Of a stretch of 64,000 nucleotides of DNA, positions 16,576 to 25,398 are shown in pieces. The stretch lies in contig NZ_CP032416.1 of assembly GCF_003600355.1 (NCBI RefSeq), forward strand, positions 950,183-1,014,182. The letters run 5' to 3'. Positions within the stretch are counted from its first letter, which is position 1. Every line of letters starts with the position of its first letter. The position numbers and the translations under genes were made by a program. Source of the DNA: Clostridium fermenticellae. GTDB taxonomy: Bacteria > Bacillota > Clostridia > Clostridiales > Clostridiaceae. The notes beneath the pieces were generated by a model. That model was not told the DNA's origin. It ran no database searches and worked only from the letters and a program-made list of their open reading frames with translations.

Positions 16576-17946
16576 TTGGCAAATATTCATAAGTTTACTC
16601 AGAGTGGAGAATTTTATGTAGTAGACGTTAACTCTGGGGCTGTTCATATGGTAGACGAATTAGTATATGATATTTTAGATGATAATGGTTTACTTAGTTT
16701 ATCGGATGTTATGAAAAAGTTGGATGGCAAATATCCGAAAGAAATAATAGATGAAGCATATTCAGAAATTAAAGAATTGAAAGATGAAGGCATGCTTTAT
16801 TCAGATGATTTGTATGAAGACATAGCTTTAGATGAGACTAAGACTCCTAGTTATATAAAGGCGCTTTGTCTTAATATAGCACATGATTGTAATTTGAGGT
16901 GTAAATATTGTTTCGCTGATGAAGGTGATTATAAAGGATGTAGAAAACTTATGCCACCTGATATAGGCAAAAAAGCGATAGATTTTGTGATAGAGAAATC
17001 AGGACCTAGAAAAAACATAGAAGTGGATTTATTTGGAGGAGAACCTCTTATGGCATTTGATACGGTAAAACAAGTTGTTGAATATGCCAAAGAGCAGGAA
17101 AAAATACATAACAAGAATATAAGATTTACTATGACAACAAATGCTACTCTATTGAATGATGAGATAATGGATTATCTAGATAAGAATATGGGAAATATAG
17201 TCTTAAGTATAGATGGCAGAAAAGAAGTTAATGATAATGTTAGGGTAAGGGTAGATGGAAGTGGCTCATTTGATGCAATAATGCCTAAAATAAAGAAGAT
17301 GGTGTCTATGAGAGACAAATCAAAACAGTATTATGCAAGAGGAACATTTACAAGGTTGAACTTGGATTTTTTTGAGGATATAAAGTTTTTAGCAGACAAT
17401 GGATTTGATGAGATATCAGTAGAACCAGTTGTGTTAGAAGAATCAAGCCCATTTTCGCTTAGGGAAGAAGATTTACCCACAATATTTAAACAATATGACA
17501 AATTATACGAGGAAATGATTAAAAGGCATAAAGAAGGACGAGAATTTAAGTTCTATCATTTTAATATAGATCTAAAAGGAGGACCTTGCGTATATAAGAG
17601 AATATCAGGATGTGGTGCTGGACATGAGTATGTTGCTATAACACCAGAAGGAGATATATATCCATGTCATCAATTTGTTGGAAATCAAAATTTTAAACTT
17701 GGAAATTTACTTGAGGAAGATATCAAATTGAAAGAAGATATCATTTCTGAATTTAAAAATGCCAATATATATAGAAAGCCGGAATGTAAAGGATGTTGGG
17801 CGAGATTTTATTGTAGCGGCGGATGTCAGGCGAATAATTATAATTTTAATGGAGATATGCATGTACCGTATTCATTAGGGTGTAAAATGCAAAAAAAGAG
17901 GATAGAATGTGCTATAGCTCTTAAATCAAAATTTATGCAGGAATAG
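16576..17946 (+). CDS. scfB: SCIFF radical SAM maturase
   Basis: A 456-residue radical-SAM thioether synthase. An N-terminal peptide-recognition region (about 1-90, RRE-like) precedes the radical-SAM barrel with the cluster motif at C105, C109 and C112 (CNLRCKYC). A SPASM domain follows, with Cys from CGAGHEY, YPCHQF and KGCWARFYCSGGC binding auxiliary clusters. It starts at TTG 16576, with AGGGAGG 7 bases upstream. It follows scfA as in other clostridia, which makes the assignment firm. Confidence 0.95.
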   Translation: MANIHKFTQSGEFYVVDVNSGAVHMVDELVYDILDDNGLLSLSDVMKKLDGKYPKEIIDEAYSEIKELKDEGMLYSDDLYEDIALDETKTPSYIKALCLNIAHDCNLRCKYCFADEGDYKGCRKLMPPDIGKKAIDFVIEKSGPRKNIEVDLFGGEPLMAFDTVKQVVEYAKEQEKIHNKNIRFTMTTNATLLNDEIMDYLDKNMGNIVLSIDGRKEVNDNVRVRVDGSGSFDAIMPKIKKMVSMRDKSKQYYARGTFTRLNLDFFEDIKFLADNGFDEISVEPVVLEESSPFSLREEDLPTIFKQYDKLYEEMIKRHKEGREFKFYHFNIDLKGGPCVYKRISGCGAGHEYVAITPEGDIYPCHQFVGNQNFKLGNLLEEDIKLKEDIISEFKNANIYRKPECKGCWARFYCSGGCQANNYNFNGDMHVPYSLGCKMQKKRIECAIALKSKFMQE

Positions 17947-17974
17947 ATTGAATAATCTCTGCTATTATTATATA

Positions 17975-18003
17975 TTGACGGTGTTTTTTTAAAGTAATAT
18001 AAT
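17975..18003 (+). promoter_or_regulatory. secDF promoter
   Basis: TTGACG, a 17-bp spacer and TATAAT form a near-consensus housekeeping promoter, about 55 bp before the secD start. Confidence 0.75.
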
Positions 18004-18059
18004 GGCTATTGTAAATAGATGTAATAGTGCAGCATAACTATTTACGAAGGAGGATGAAG

Positions 18060-19328
18060 ATGAAAAACAAAGCAAAAAGTAGTATATTGTTTGCTTTATG
18101 TATAGTTGTATTGGGATTCTTAGTATATACAGGTATATATGGACTTACATTTAATGGCTACAGGCTTAAACCACTTGGTGAAGTTATACCTAGAGGACTT
18201 GACCTTCAGGGTGGAGTCTCTGTGCTAGAAGAGGTGCAGTCAAAAAATGTTGATCAAAGTACTATGGATAGAACTATAGAACTTTTAAATATGAGAGTAA
18301 ATAAATTAGGTGTAAGTGAAACAACTGTTGCTAGAGAAGGAAAAAATAGAATAAGAATAGAGATTCCTGGAAAGTATGATTCTAAGGAAATAGTTGATAG
18401 TGTAGCCAAAACTGGAGAACTAAAATTTGTAGGGCCTGACAATAAAGTTATACTTACGGGCAGAGATGTAAAGGATGCTACTGCATATGCAGGTCAGAAT
18501 GATCAACAGCCTAAAATAGGCCTTGAGTTAACATCATCAGGAACTAAAAAATTTGCAGATGCTACTCAGAAATTTATGGGACAAAAAATAACTATATATA
18601 TGGATGATCAGGAAATTACTGATCCGCAAGTTGATGCACATATAACTGATGGTAAAGCGGAGATTTCTGGAAGCTCAAGTATTGATGAAGCGAAAAGAAG
18701 AGCTGATATAATCAAATCTGGGGCACTTCCAGTTCAGATTAAACCGGTTGAAGTTAAAACTGTAGGGGCATCACTTGGCTCAAATGCACTGCCATTAAGT
18801 CTGTTAGCTGGTAAGGTTGGCATAGGAATAGTTATGATATTTATGATACTTTACTACAGAGTTCCAGGTATTATTGCTGATTTGGCACTTACCTTGTATA
18901 TATATATAGTACTTCTAGCTTTTGCAAATATACCTGTAACATTAACCTTGTCAGGAATAGCAGCTTTACTTTTGACAATAGGTATGGCAGTCGACGCTAA
19001 TGTTCTTATATTTGAGAGAACTAAGGAAGAACTCAAAGGCGGACGGTCTATAAAGGCTTCTATTGATGCGGGCTTTAGAAGAGCTATGACATCAGTATTA
19101 GATTCTAATATGACAACTATAATTTCTGGTTTGATATTGTACGGGCTCGGATCTGGATCTGTAAAAGGATTTGCACTTACACTTATAGTCGGTACAGTTC
19201 TTAGCTTGTTTACTGCTGTAACAGTTACCAGAACTTTGATAAAATTGGCGGCAAATATTGGATTCTTTAACCATCCAGAAACCATAGGAACGTTTGGTGT
19301 ACATGATTTCAGAAAGGGGGTAAAGTAA
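18060..19328 (+). CDS. secD: Protein translocase subunit SecD
   Basis: With SecF it pulls exported proteins out of the SecYEG channel using the proton gradient. The 422-residue form has a first membrane helix, the large extracytosolic P1 region (starting GLDLQGGVSVLEEV), and a C-terminal block of five helices with GMAVDANVLIFERTKEE, the conserved Asp motif of proton transfer. ATG 18060 is chosen because AAGGAGG ends 6 bases before it; an ATG at 18054 is too close. secF follows 2 bases after the stop. Confidence 0.95.
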   Translation: MKNKAKSSILFALCIVVLGFLVYTGIYGLTFNGYRLKPLGEVIPRGLDLQGGVSVLEEVQSKNVDQSTMDRTIELLNMRVNKLGVSETTVAREGKNRIRIEIPGKYDSKEIVDSVAKTGELKFVGPDNKVILTGRDVKDATAYAGQNDQQPKIGLELTSSGTKKFADATQKFMGQKITIYMDDQEITDPQVDAHITDGKAEISGSSSIDEAKRRADIIKSGALPVQIKPVEVKTVGASLGSNALPLSLLAGKVGIGIVMIFMILYYRVPGIIADLALTLYIYIVLLAFANIPVTLTLSGIAALLLTIGMAVDANVLIFERTKEELKGGRSIKASIDAGFRRAMTSVLDSNMTTIISGLILYGLGSGSVKGFALTLIVGTVLSLFTAVTVTRTLIKLAANIGFFNHPETIGTFGVHDFRKGVK

Positions 19329-19330
19329 AT

Positions 19331-20215
19331 ATGCTTAAGATAATAGAAAAGACGAAGATCTGGTTTACTATATCCCTTATAATAATTGTCATTGGTATGT
19401 TCTTTATGTGTACTAAAGGATTAGAATATGGTCTTGATTTCAAGGGTGGTACTGTAATAGAAATAAAGATTGGCTCTAATTTTAATAAAACAGATATAGA
19501 TAATATGGTAAGTAAATATACGAGAGATTTTCAATCAAATAAAGTTAATGGAAATTCAATAGAAATAAAAAGTGCAAGTTTGACTAATGATCAGGTTAGT
19601 AATATTGTAAAAAATGTAAAAACCAAATATAAGAAAAGTTCCCTTTCAAATCAAGAAAATATAGGTGCATCAATGGGTGAAGAAATGAAAATAAAGGCAA
19701 TTAAAGCTATAGTTATAGCAATAATTGCAATGCTTGTATACATAGCTTTTAGATTTGAGTTCACATTTGGTATGTCATCTATGATTTCACTTGTACATGA
19801 TGTTCTTATATTGCTATCTGTGTATGCTATTTTTAGAATACCTGTTGATTCAAGCTTTGTTGCAGCGGCATTGACCGTTATAGGTTATTCGATGCACGAT
19901 ACAGTTGTTGTATTTGATAGAATAAGAGAAAATCACAGGTATATGAGGGGAGCTGATCCAATTAAACTTGCAAATGCTAGTTTAACTCAGACAATGGCCA
20001 GATCTATAAATACAGTTTTAACAGTTTTAATAACTTTAATTGCAGTTTATATATTTGTGCCTCTAGAGTCTATGAGAGAATTTTCAAAACCATTGTTAGT
20101 TGGTATTGTTTCTGGATGCTATTCTTCTATATTCATAGCTACTCCATTTTGGGTAATATTAAAAAAACATTCTCATAAGAAATCTTCAAGAAATGCAAAG
20201 CTTAGTACTAAATAA
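19331..20215 (+). CDS. secF: Protein translocase subunit SecF
   Basis: The partner of SecD, 294 residues with six predicted helices. The first periplasmic motif GLDFKGGT, the HDVLILLSVY segment and the motif SMHDTVVVFDRIREN are visible. A GGGGG site overlaps the end of secD. The C-terminus is a basic, serine-rich cytosolic tail (KKHSHKKSSRNAK). Transcription probably ends at the hairpin directly downstream. Confidence 0.95.
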   Translation: MLKIIEKTKIWFTISLIIIVIGMFFMCTKGLEYGLDFKGGTVIEIKIGSNFNKTDIDNMVSKYTRDFQSNKVNGNSIEIKSASLTNDQVSNIVKNVKTKYKKSSLSNQENIGASMGEEMKIKAIKAIVIAIIAMLVYIAFRFEFTFGMSSMISLVHDVLILLSVYAIFRIPVDSSFVAAALTVIGYSMHDTVVVFDRIRENHRYMRGADPIKLANASLTQTMARSINTVLTVLITLIAVYIFVPLESMREFSKPLLVGIVSGCYSSIFIATPFWVILKKHSHKKSSRNAKLSTK

Positions 20216-20224
20216 AATATTTTT

Positions 20225-20267
20225 AATTGACTTCTTAGGATAAATTTATCATAAGGAGTCAATTTTT
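20225..20267 (+). terminator. secDF terminator
   Basis: Imperfect stem with arms AATTGACT...CTTA...GATA and TATC...TAAG...AGTCAATT, followed by TTTTTA. Confidence 0.7.
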
Positions 20268-20495
20268 ATCTAATCATAACACTTTAAGTTAATAAATTCC
20301 AGATATAAATCTAAATATAAACTTTTAACAATTAAAATATTTAAATATTGGATTGTATGTGATAAAATAAAAAATCTAGAGGATATTTATATGTTTGATT
20401 TTACTATTGTCAATAATCTCCCTATAAGGTGTTTGTAAAACGTGACAATATCATTTATAATATATATGCTTTCGATAAATTTGGAGGATTTTATT

Positions 20496-21386
20496 ATGGA
20501 GATACAAAAAGTAAACATATATAGCCCTAAAGAATTAATTACACATGATCCCCTTTTAATGAAGGGTATGAAAGAAGCTCTAGGGAGAATAGCAAAAGCT
20601 GTAAATGAAAGAGAAAAAATAGTAATATACGGCTACTATGATGTTGATTCTATAACTGCTATTTCTTTACTTATGCTTGTTTTAAAATATTTAAATGCAG
20701 ATGTAGAGTATTTTGTATCAAGTAGTATAGATGATAAATTTGATATTAATTCTGAAGAAGTTAAAGATTATATAAAATTGTTAGGAACAAAGTTAATTGT
20801 AACAGTAGGGTGTGGGATAAATTCTACATCTCAGGTTGAATTGTGTAAGAAATTGGATATAGATGTTATAATAACAGATTATCATAAGTGTAAGGGCAAT
20901 TTGCCATATACATACATATTAGATCCAAATCAAGGAAACTGTAATTATCCGTTTAAGGGGTTATCTGCAGTTGGGGTTGCATTTAAAGTTTCACAGGCTA
21001 TATCCATGTATTATCAGATGAGATATATAAGTAAATATCTTGATTTGGTTACTCTTGGAACAGTATTTCATGGAACGAATTTATTTGGAGAAAATAAAAT
21101 AATGGTTGATGAGGGTTTGCTGCATTTTAATTGCACTAATAATTATGGATTAAAAGCACTTTTAAAGGTCTATAATATAGATGATATAGATGTGTTTAAT
21201 GTATATAATCTGGCTAAAAACATTATATCTTCTATAAAATGCAAAAGGACGGTTGATAATGCAAGGATAGCTGTTGAACTCTTTACAACATCATCTATGG
21301 ATAGGGCAGAACAAATAGCGAAATACCTTAAAAATGAAACACTAGGGAATGGAAATATACTATACAAAAATTTTTTTAAATATTGA
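20496..21386 (+). CDS. Truncated, catalytically degenerate RecJ-like DHH-fold protein
   Basis: A 296-residue protein matching the N-terminal DHH domain of the RecJ exonuclease over its whole length. It stops where RecJ would continue into the DHHA1 and OB domains. The fold markers are clear: IYGYYDVDSITAISLL, YPFKGLSAVGVAFKV and AVELFTT. Key residues are lost: VDCG is VGCG (G105), DHH is DYH (Y129), the motif-IV Asp in GTxAD is GTVFH (H192), and PRINAAGR is missing. D49 and D51 remain. It sits at the recJ position between secF and apt. Start ATG 20496 has GGAGG 8 bases upstream. It is probably not an active nuclease. The 280-bp gap before it holds the secDF terminator and an 8-bp inverted repeat (TATTGTCA/TGACAATA). 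Confidence 0.75.
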   Translation: MEIQKVNIYSPKELITHDPLLMKGMKEALGRIAKAVNEREKIVIYGYYDVDSITAISLLMLVLKYLNADVEYFVSSSIDDKFDINSEEVKDYIKLLGTKLIVTVGCGINSTSQVELCKKLDIDVIITDYHKCKGNLPYTYILDPNQGNCNYPFKGLSAVGVAFKVSQAISMYYQMRYISKYLDLVTLGTVFHGTNLFGENKIMVDEGLLHFNCTNNYGLKALLKVYNIDDIDVFNVYNLAKNIISSIKCKRTVDNARIAVELFTTSSMDRAEQIAKYLKNETLGNGNILYKNFFKY

Positions 21387-21452
21387 ATGTTTGTAAATAA
21401 TTAATATATACTTATTACGTAATATTGCTAAATATGTTGAGGGGGAAAACAC

Positions 21453-21971
21453 ATGGATATAAAAGATAAAATAAGAGTTATAGAGGGATTTCCTAAAGAG
21501 GGAATAAGTTTTAAGGATATAACTACATTATTAAAAAATAAAGAAGGATTTAAGTATACAGTTGATAAAATTGCCGGTTATTTGAAGGATAAGAATATAG
21601 ATATTGTTGTTGGACCAGAAGCAAGAGGATTTTTATTTGGAGCACCTGTTGCATATGCAATTGGAGCTGGATTTGTGCCAATTAGAAAAAAAGGAAAGTT
21701 ACCCTGTGAAACTGTAAGCGTCAATTATGAATTGGAGTATGGTAATGATGAGCTTGAGATGCATAAAGATGCTATAAAAAAAGGCCAGAGAGTTGCAATA
21801 GTAGATGATTTACTTGCTACCGGTGGTACTATAAATTCTGTTGTTAAGTTAGTGAAGCAAGTTGGGGGTGAAGTGGTATCAATAGATTTTGTTATTGAAC
21901 TTACTGACCTTCATGGAAAAGAAAAACTGGAAAATTATGATGTCGTGTCTTTGGTAAAGTATAATTTATAG
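21453..21971 (+). CDS. apt: Adenine phosphoribosyltransferase
   Basis: It salvages adenine to AMP using PRPP. The 172-residue length is normal. Signatures include [18 protein letters not shown] at the N-terminus, [18 protein letters not shown], and the PRPP-binding loop [23 protein letters not shown] site precedes the ATG. The order recJ-like, apt, relA follows that of many Firmicutes, linking purine salvage and the stringent response. Confidence 0.97.
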   Translation: MDIKDKIRVIEGFPKEGISFKDITTLLKNKEGFKYTVDKIAGYLKDKNIDIVVGPEARGFLFGAPVAYAIGAGFVPIRKKGKLPCETVSVNYELEYGNDELEMHKDAIKKGQRVAIVDDLLATGGTINSVVKLVKQVGGEVVSIDFVIELTDLHGKEKLENYDVVSLVKYNL

Positions 21972-21986
21972 CATGCTAATTTAAAA

Positions 21987-22015
21987 TTGCAAGTTTCTAC
22001 ATGATATAATATAAT
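21987..22015 (+). promoter_or_regulatory. Candidate relA promoter
   Basis: TTGCAA and TATAAT are separated by 17 bp. The predicted start lies just before the 12-bp hairpin at 22029-22055. Confidence 0.55.
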
Positions 22016-22028
22016 ATTATTAAAAAAT

Positions 22029-22055
22029 AATGGCTGGTTTTATAAACCAGCCATT
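22029..22055 (+). other. Hairpin in the 5' leader of relA
   Basis: A perfect 12-bp stem (AATGGCTGGTTT and its complement, 3-nt loop) is unusually GC-rich for this genome. It lies within a few bases of the predicted transcription start and 15 bases before the AAGGGAG site. No T-run follows, so it is not an ordinary terminator. Confidence 0.65.
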
Positions 22056-22075
22056 GATTTTAAGGGAGTAGTAAT

Positions 22076-24250
22076 ATGCTGGATAAATTATTTGAAAAAA
22101 TAGATAAAAATTGTAGTAATGTTGACAAAGAAATGATTAAGAAAGCTTATAATTTGGCATATGAAGCACATAAAATTCAAAAAAGAGAATCGGGTGAACC
22201 GTATATAATACATCCTGTAGAGGTAGCTTATATATTAGCGGATATGGGTATGGATACAAGTACTATAACGGCTGGTTTACTGCATGATGTTATAGAGGAT
22301 ACAAACTACACTTATGAAGATATATCCAGGGAATTTAGTAAAGAAGTTGCCAATTTGGTAGATGGTGTAACTAAACTTGGCAAAATTGAATATAAGACGA
22401 AAGAGGAACAACAGGCAGATAATGTGAGAAAAATGCTGCTTGCTATGACTAAAGATATTAGAGTTATTTTGATAAAACTTGCCGATAGACTGCACAATAT
22501 GAGAACATTAAAATATATGCCTGTTGAAAAGCAAAAAGAGAAGTCTAAAGAGACATTTGACATTTATGCTCCCCTGGCACATAGGCTTGGCATGTCTAAG
22601 ATTAAATGGGAACTAGAAGATCTTGCTTTTAGATATATAAATCCTAATGAATATTATTTTATAGTTAGAAAGATAGCTGAAAAGAGAGGGGAGCGTGAAA
22701 AATATATAGCTGAAATAATTGCTCAATTAAGAGAAAATTTGGATAGGGCCAGTATAGCTGCAGATATAGATGGGAGACCTAAACACTTTTATAGTATATA
22801 TAGGAAAATGGTAAATAAGAATAAAACAATAGACCAAATTTTTGATCTTACTGCTGTAAGAATATTGGTAGATAATGTGAAAGACTGCTATGCTGTACTT
22901 GGAATAGTTCATACTATATATAAACCAATTCCAGGAAGGTTTAAAGATTATATTGCAATGCCAAAACCCAATATGTATCAATCTCTTCATTCAACTGTAA
23001 TAGGGCCACAGGGAAAGCCATTTGAAATACAGATAAGAACTTTTGAAATGCACAGGACAGCTGAATATGGTATAGCAGCGCATTGGAAATATAAAGAAGG
23101 GATAACATCAGCAGATGATATAGATAAGAAGCTCACATGGTTAAGGGAAATACTTGAATGGCAAACTGAAACTTCTGATGCAGAAGAGTTTATGGAAGGT
23201 TTCAAAATAGATTTGTTTTCAGATGAAGTTTTTGTTTTTACTCCAAAGGGAAAGGTAATAAATCTTCCTTATGATGCTACGCCTATTGACTTCGCATATA
23301 AAATTCATACTGATATTGGAAATAGATGTGTTGGTGCTAAAGTAAATGGAAAGATGGTTCCCCTTGACTATAATTTAAAAACCGGAGAAATAGTTGAGAT
23401 ACTTGCAGCTACTACACCTAAAGGACCTAGTATAGATTGGCTTAATATAGTCAAAAGTAATCAGGCTAAAAGTAAGATTAGAGCATGGTTTAAAAAGGCT
23501 AAAAGAGAAGAAAATATTAATAAAGGTAAAGATATATTAGAAAAAGAAACCAAAAAGCAGGGATATAATTTTGGAGAAATATCTAAGGGTGGTACTTTAG
23601 AAAATATTTTGAAAAAATACAATATGAAATCATTAGAGGATCTTTATGCAGCAGTAGGTGTAGGAGCATTGACTCCATCTACAGTGGTTCTAAAGTTGAA
23701 AGAGAGTTATATTAAGAGTAAAAATTGTGAAATGAGTAATGACAAAGTTATCGAAGAACATTTAGGGAAAGTAGAGAAACATCCGAAACAAAAATCAAAT
23801 TCACACGCTGTAATAGTAAAGGGAGAGAAAAACTTACTTGTTAGATTTGCTAAATGTTGTAATCCAGTTCCGGGTGATTCTATAATTGGATATATAACAA
23901 AGGGAAGAGGAGTTTCAATCCATAGAAGTAATTGTAAAAATGCCCAATTCCTGATTTCAAAAGAAGGAAATAAAGTAGTTGATGTCAGATGGGGAACGCC
24001 TAAAGGCGCCGAGTACATAGCAGAAATAATGCTTAGATGTGAAGATAGGGCACGGTTACTTTCAGAATGTATGGAGATAATAAGCGATAGTAAGATTTAT
24101 CTTTATGCAATAAATACACAGCCTCCCAAAAATTCGATAATTATTATAAATATGAAGCTTAAAATAATAGATATAGATGATTTAAAAGTTGTTATGAAAA
24201 AGTTAAAGAAAGTTAAAGGAGTTTTAGATGTTGATAGGACTAAAAATTGA
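22076..24250 (+). CDS. relA: Bifunctional (p)ppGpp synthetase/hydrolase Rel
   Basis: A 724-residue long RSH enzyme of the stringent response. Domains in order: an HD hydrolase (HPVEVAYILADMGMD, AGLLHDVIEDT), the synthetase (GRFKDYIAMPKPNMYQSLHS), TGS (about 385-450, VFVFTPKGKVINLPYDATPI), the zinc-finger/helical region (VRFAKCCNPVPGDSIIGYIT) and a C-terminal ACT domain. Both catalytic halves look intact, as in bifunctional Rel of Firmicutes. dtd follows 22 bases later, as in Bacillus. Confidence 0.96.
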   Translation: MLDKLFEKIDKNCSNVDKEMIKKAYNLAYEAHKIQKRESGEPYIIHPVEVAYILADMGMDTSTITAGLLHDVIEDTNYTYEDISREFSKEVANLVDGVTKLGKIEYKTKEEQQADNVRKMLLAMTKDIRVILIKLADRLHNMRTLKYMPVEKQKEKSKETFDIYAPLAHRLGMSKIKWELEDLAFRYINPNEYYFIVRKIAEKRGEREKYIAEIIAQLRENLDRASIAADIDGRPKHFYSIYRKMVNKNKTIDQIFDLTAVRILVDNVKDCYAVLGIVHTIYKPIPGRFKDYIAMPKPNMYQSLHSTVIGPQGKPFEIQIRTFEMHRTAEYGIAAHWKYKEGITSADDIDKKLTWLREILEWQTETSDAEEFMEGFKIDLFSDEVFVFTPKGKVINLPYDATPIDFAYKIHTDIGNRCVGAKVNGKMVPLDYNLKTGEIVEILAATTPKGPSIDWLNIVKSNQAKSKIRAWFKKAKREENINKGKDILEKETKKQGYNFGEISKGGTLENILKKYNMKSLEDLYAAVGVGALTPSTVVLKLKESYIKSKNCEMSNDKVIEEHLGKVEKHPKQKSNSHAVIVKGEKNLLVRFAKCCNPVPGDSIIGYITKGRGVSIHRSNCKNAQFLISKEGNKVVDVRWGTPKGAEYIAEIMLRCEDRARLLSECMEIISDSKIYLYAINTQPPKNSIIIINMKLKIIDIDDLKVVMKKLKKVKGVLDVDRTKN

Positions 24251-24272
24251 TTTGAAGGTGAGGAATGTTTAA

Positions 24273-24722
24273 ATGAGAGCTGTAGTACAAAGAGTTAAAT
24301 ATTCTAAGGTAGAAATAGATAACAAGGTTGTTGGAGAGATAAGTGAGGGATTTAATGTATTACTTGGAATATCAAAAGAAGATACTTATGATGATATAGC
24401 ATATCTAAAAGATAAGATAATAAACTTAAGAGTATTTGAAGATGAGAATGGTAAACTTAATAGATCTATTAAGGATATTAATGGTGAACTTCTTATAGTT
24501 TCACAATTCACACTTTATGGAGATTGCAGACACGGAAGAAGACCAAGTTTTATAAATGCATTAGGTGGAGAAGATGCTGAAAAGGTGTATGATGAATTTG
24601 TAAGGCAATGTAAAGAGTCTGTAGAGAAAGTTGAAACTGGAAGATTTGGGGCGGATATGATGGTTACTATAAAGAATGACGGTCCAACTACTATATTAAT
24701 CGATAGTAAAAAAGTATTTTAA
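24273..24722 (+). CDS. dtd: D-aminoacyl-tRNA deacylase
   Basis: It removes D-amino acids (and Gly from tRNA-Ala) mischarged to tRNA. The 149-residue length is normal. The two family motifs are present: SQFTLYGDCRHGRRPSF and, near the end, NDGPTTILIDS with the Gly-cisPro pair. An AAGGTGAGG site precedes the ATG. It belongs to the relA operon. Confidence 0.97.
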   Translation: MRAVVQRVKYSKVEIDNKVVGEISEGFNVLLGISKEDTYDDIAYLKDKIINLRVFEDENGKLNRSIKDINGELLIVSQFTLYGDCRHGRRPSFINALGGEDAEKVYDEFVRQCKESVEKVETGRFGADMMVTIKNDGPTTILIDSKKVF

Positions 24723-24747
24723 AATATTGTGTTAAGGGGGAAGAAGT

Positions 24748-25338
24748 ATGGACATAAAATCATTTGCTGTAGGAGTTTATTTAGCAAACTGTTATATAAT
24801 AACAGATGATCAAAAAAAAGAAACGGTGGTTATAGATCCAGGTGGAGATGGAGAACTTTTATCAAAGGAAATTACAGGAAGTCTAAAATATATTCTATTG
24901 ACTCATGGTCATGCTGATCATACAGGCGCGGTAGCATATCTTAAGGATAAATTCAATGCACCTGTATATATGAATGAAAAAGATTATAAGATGATTGAAT
25001 GTGGTACTTTTATGTATGGAGATATAGCTAAAAAAGTTGATAAATTTATAGATGATCATGATTCTTTTAAAATAGGTAATAAAATTATAAAATGTATATA
25101 CACTCCAGGCCATACACCAGGTGGAATGTCATTTTTAGTGGATAATATTATTTTTACAGGAGATACTTTGTTTTTATCTTCTATTGGAAGGACCGATTTT
25201 GATGGTGGAGATTATGATGCTATTATAAATAGTATAAAGCAGAAATTAATGGTATTACCTGATGAAACTATTGTTTGTCCAGGGCATGGACCTAAAAGTA
25301 GCATAGGAAGTGAGAGAATTAATAATCCATTTCTATGA
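24748..25338 (+). CDS. Metallo-beta-lactamase fold hydrolase (glyoxalase II-like)
   Basis: A 196-residue single-domain hydrolase. The metal site THGHADH (H53, H55, D57, H58) and later ligands in YTPGHTPGG, FTGDTLF and VCPGHGP match glyoxalase II-type enzymes. The substrate is unknown; members of this YqgX-like group act on thioesters or small electrophile adducts. It lies between dtd and hemZ in an apparent operon with an AAGGGGG site. Confidence 0.88.
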   Translation: MDIKSFAVGVYLANCYIITDDQKKETVVIDPGGDGELLSKEITGSLKYILLTHGHADHTGAVAYLKDKFNAPVYMNEKDYKMIECGTFMYGDIAKKVDKFIDDHDSFKIGNKIIKCIYTPGHTPGGMSFLVDNIIFTGDTLFLSSIGRTDFDGGDYDAIINSIKQKLMVLPDETIVCPGHGPKSSIGSERINNPFL

Positions 25339-25398
25339 TGAGGTTTATCTACATTGAATAATTTTTTGGTATTTTAAATTGGAGGATTAATTAAAAAT

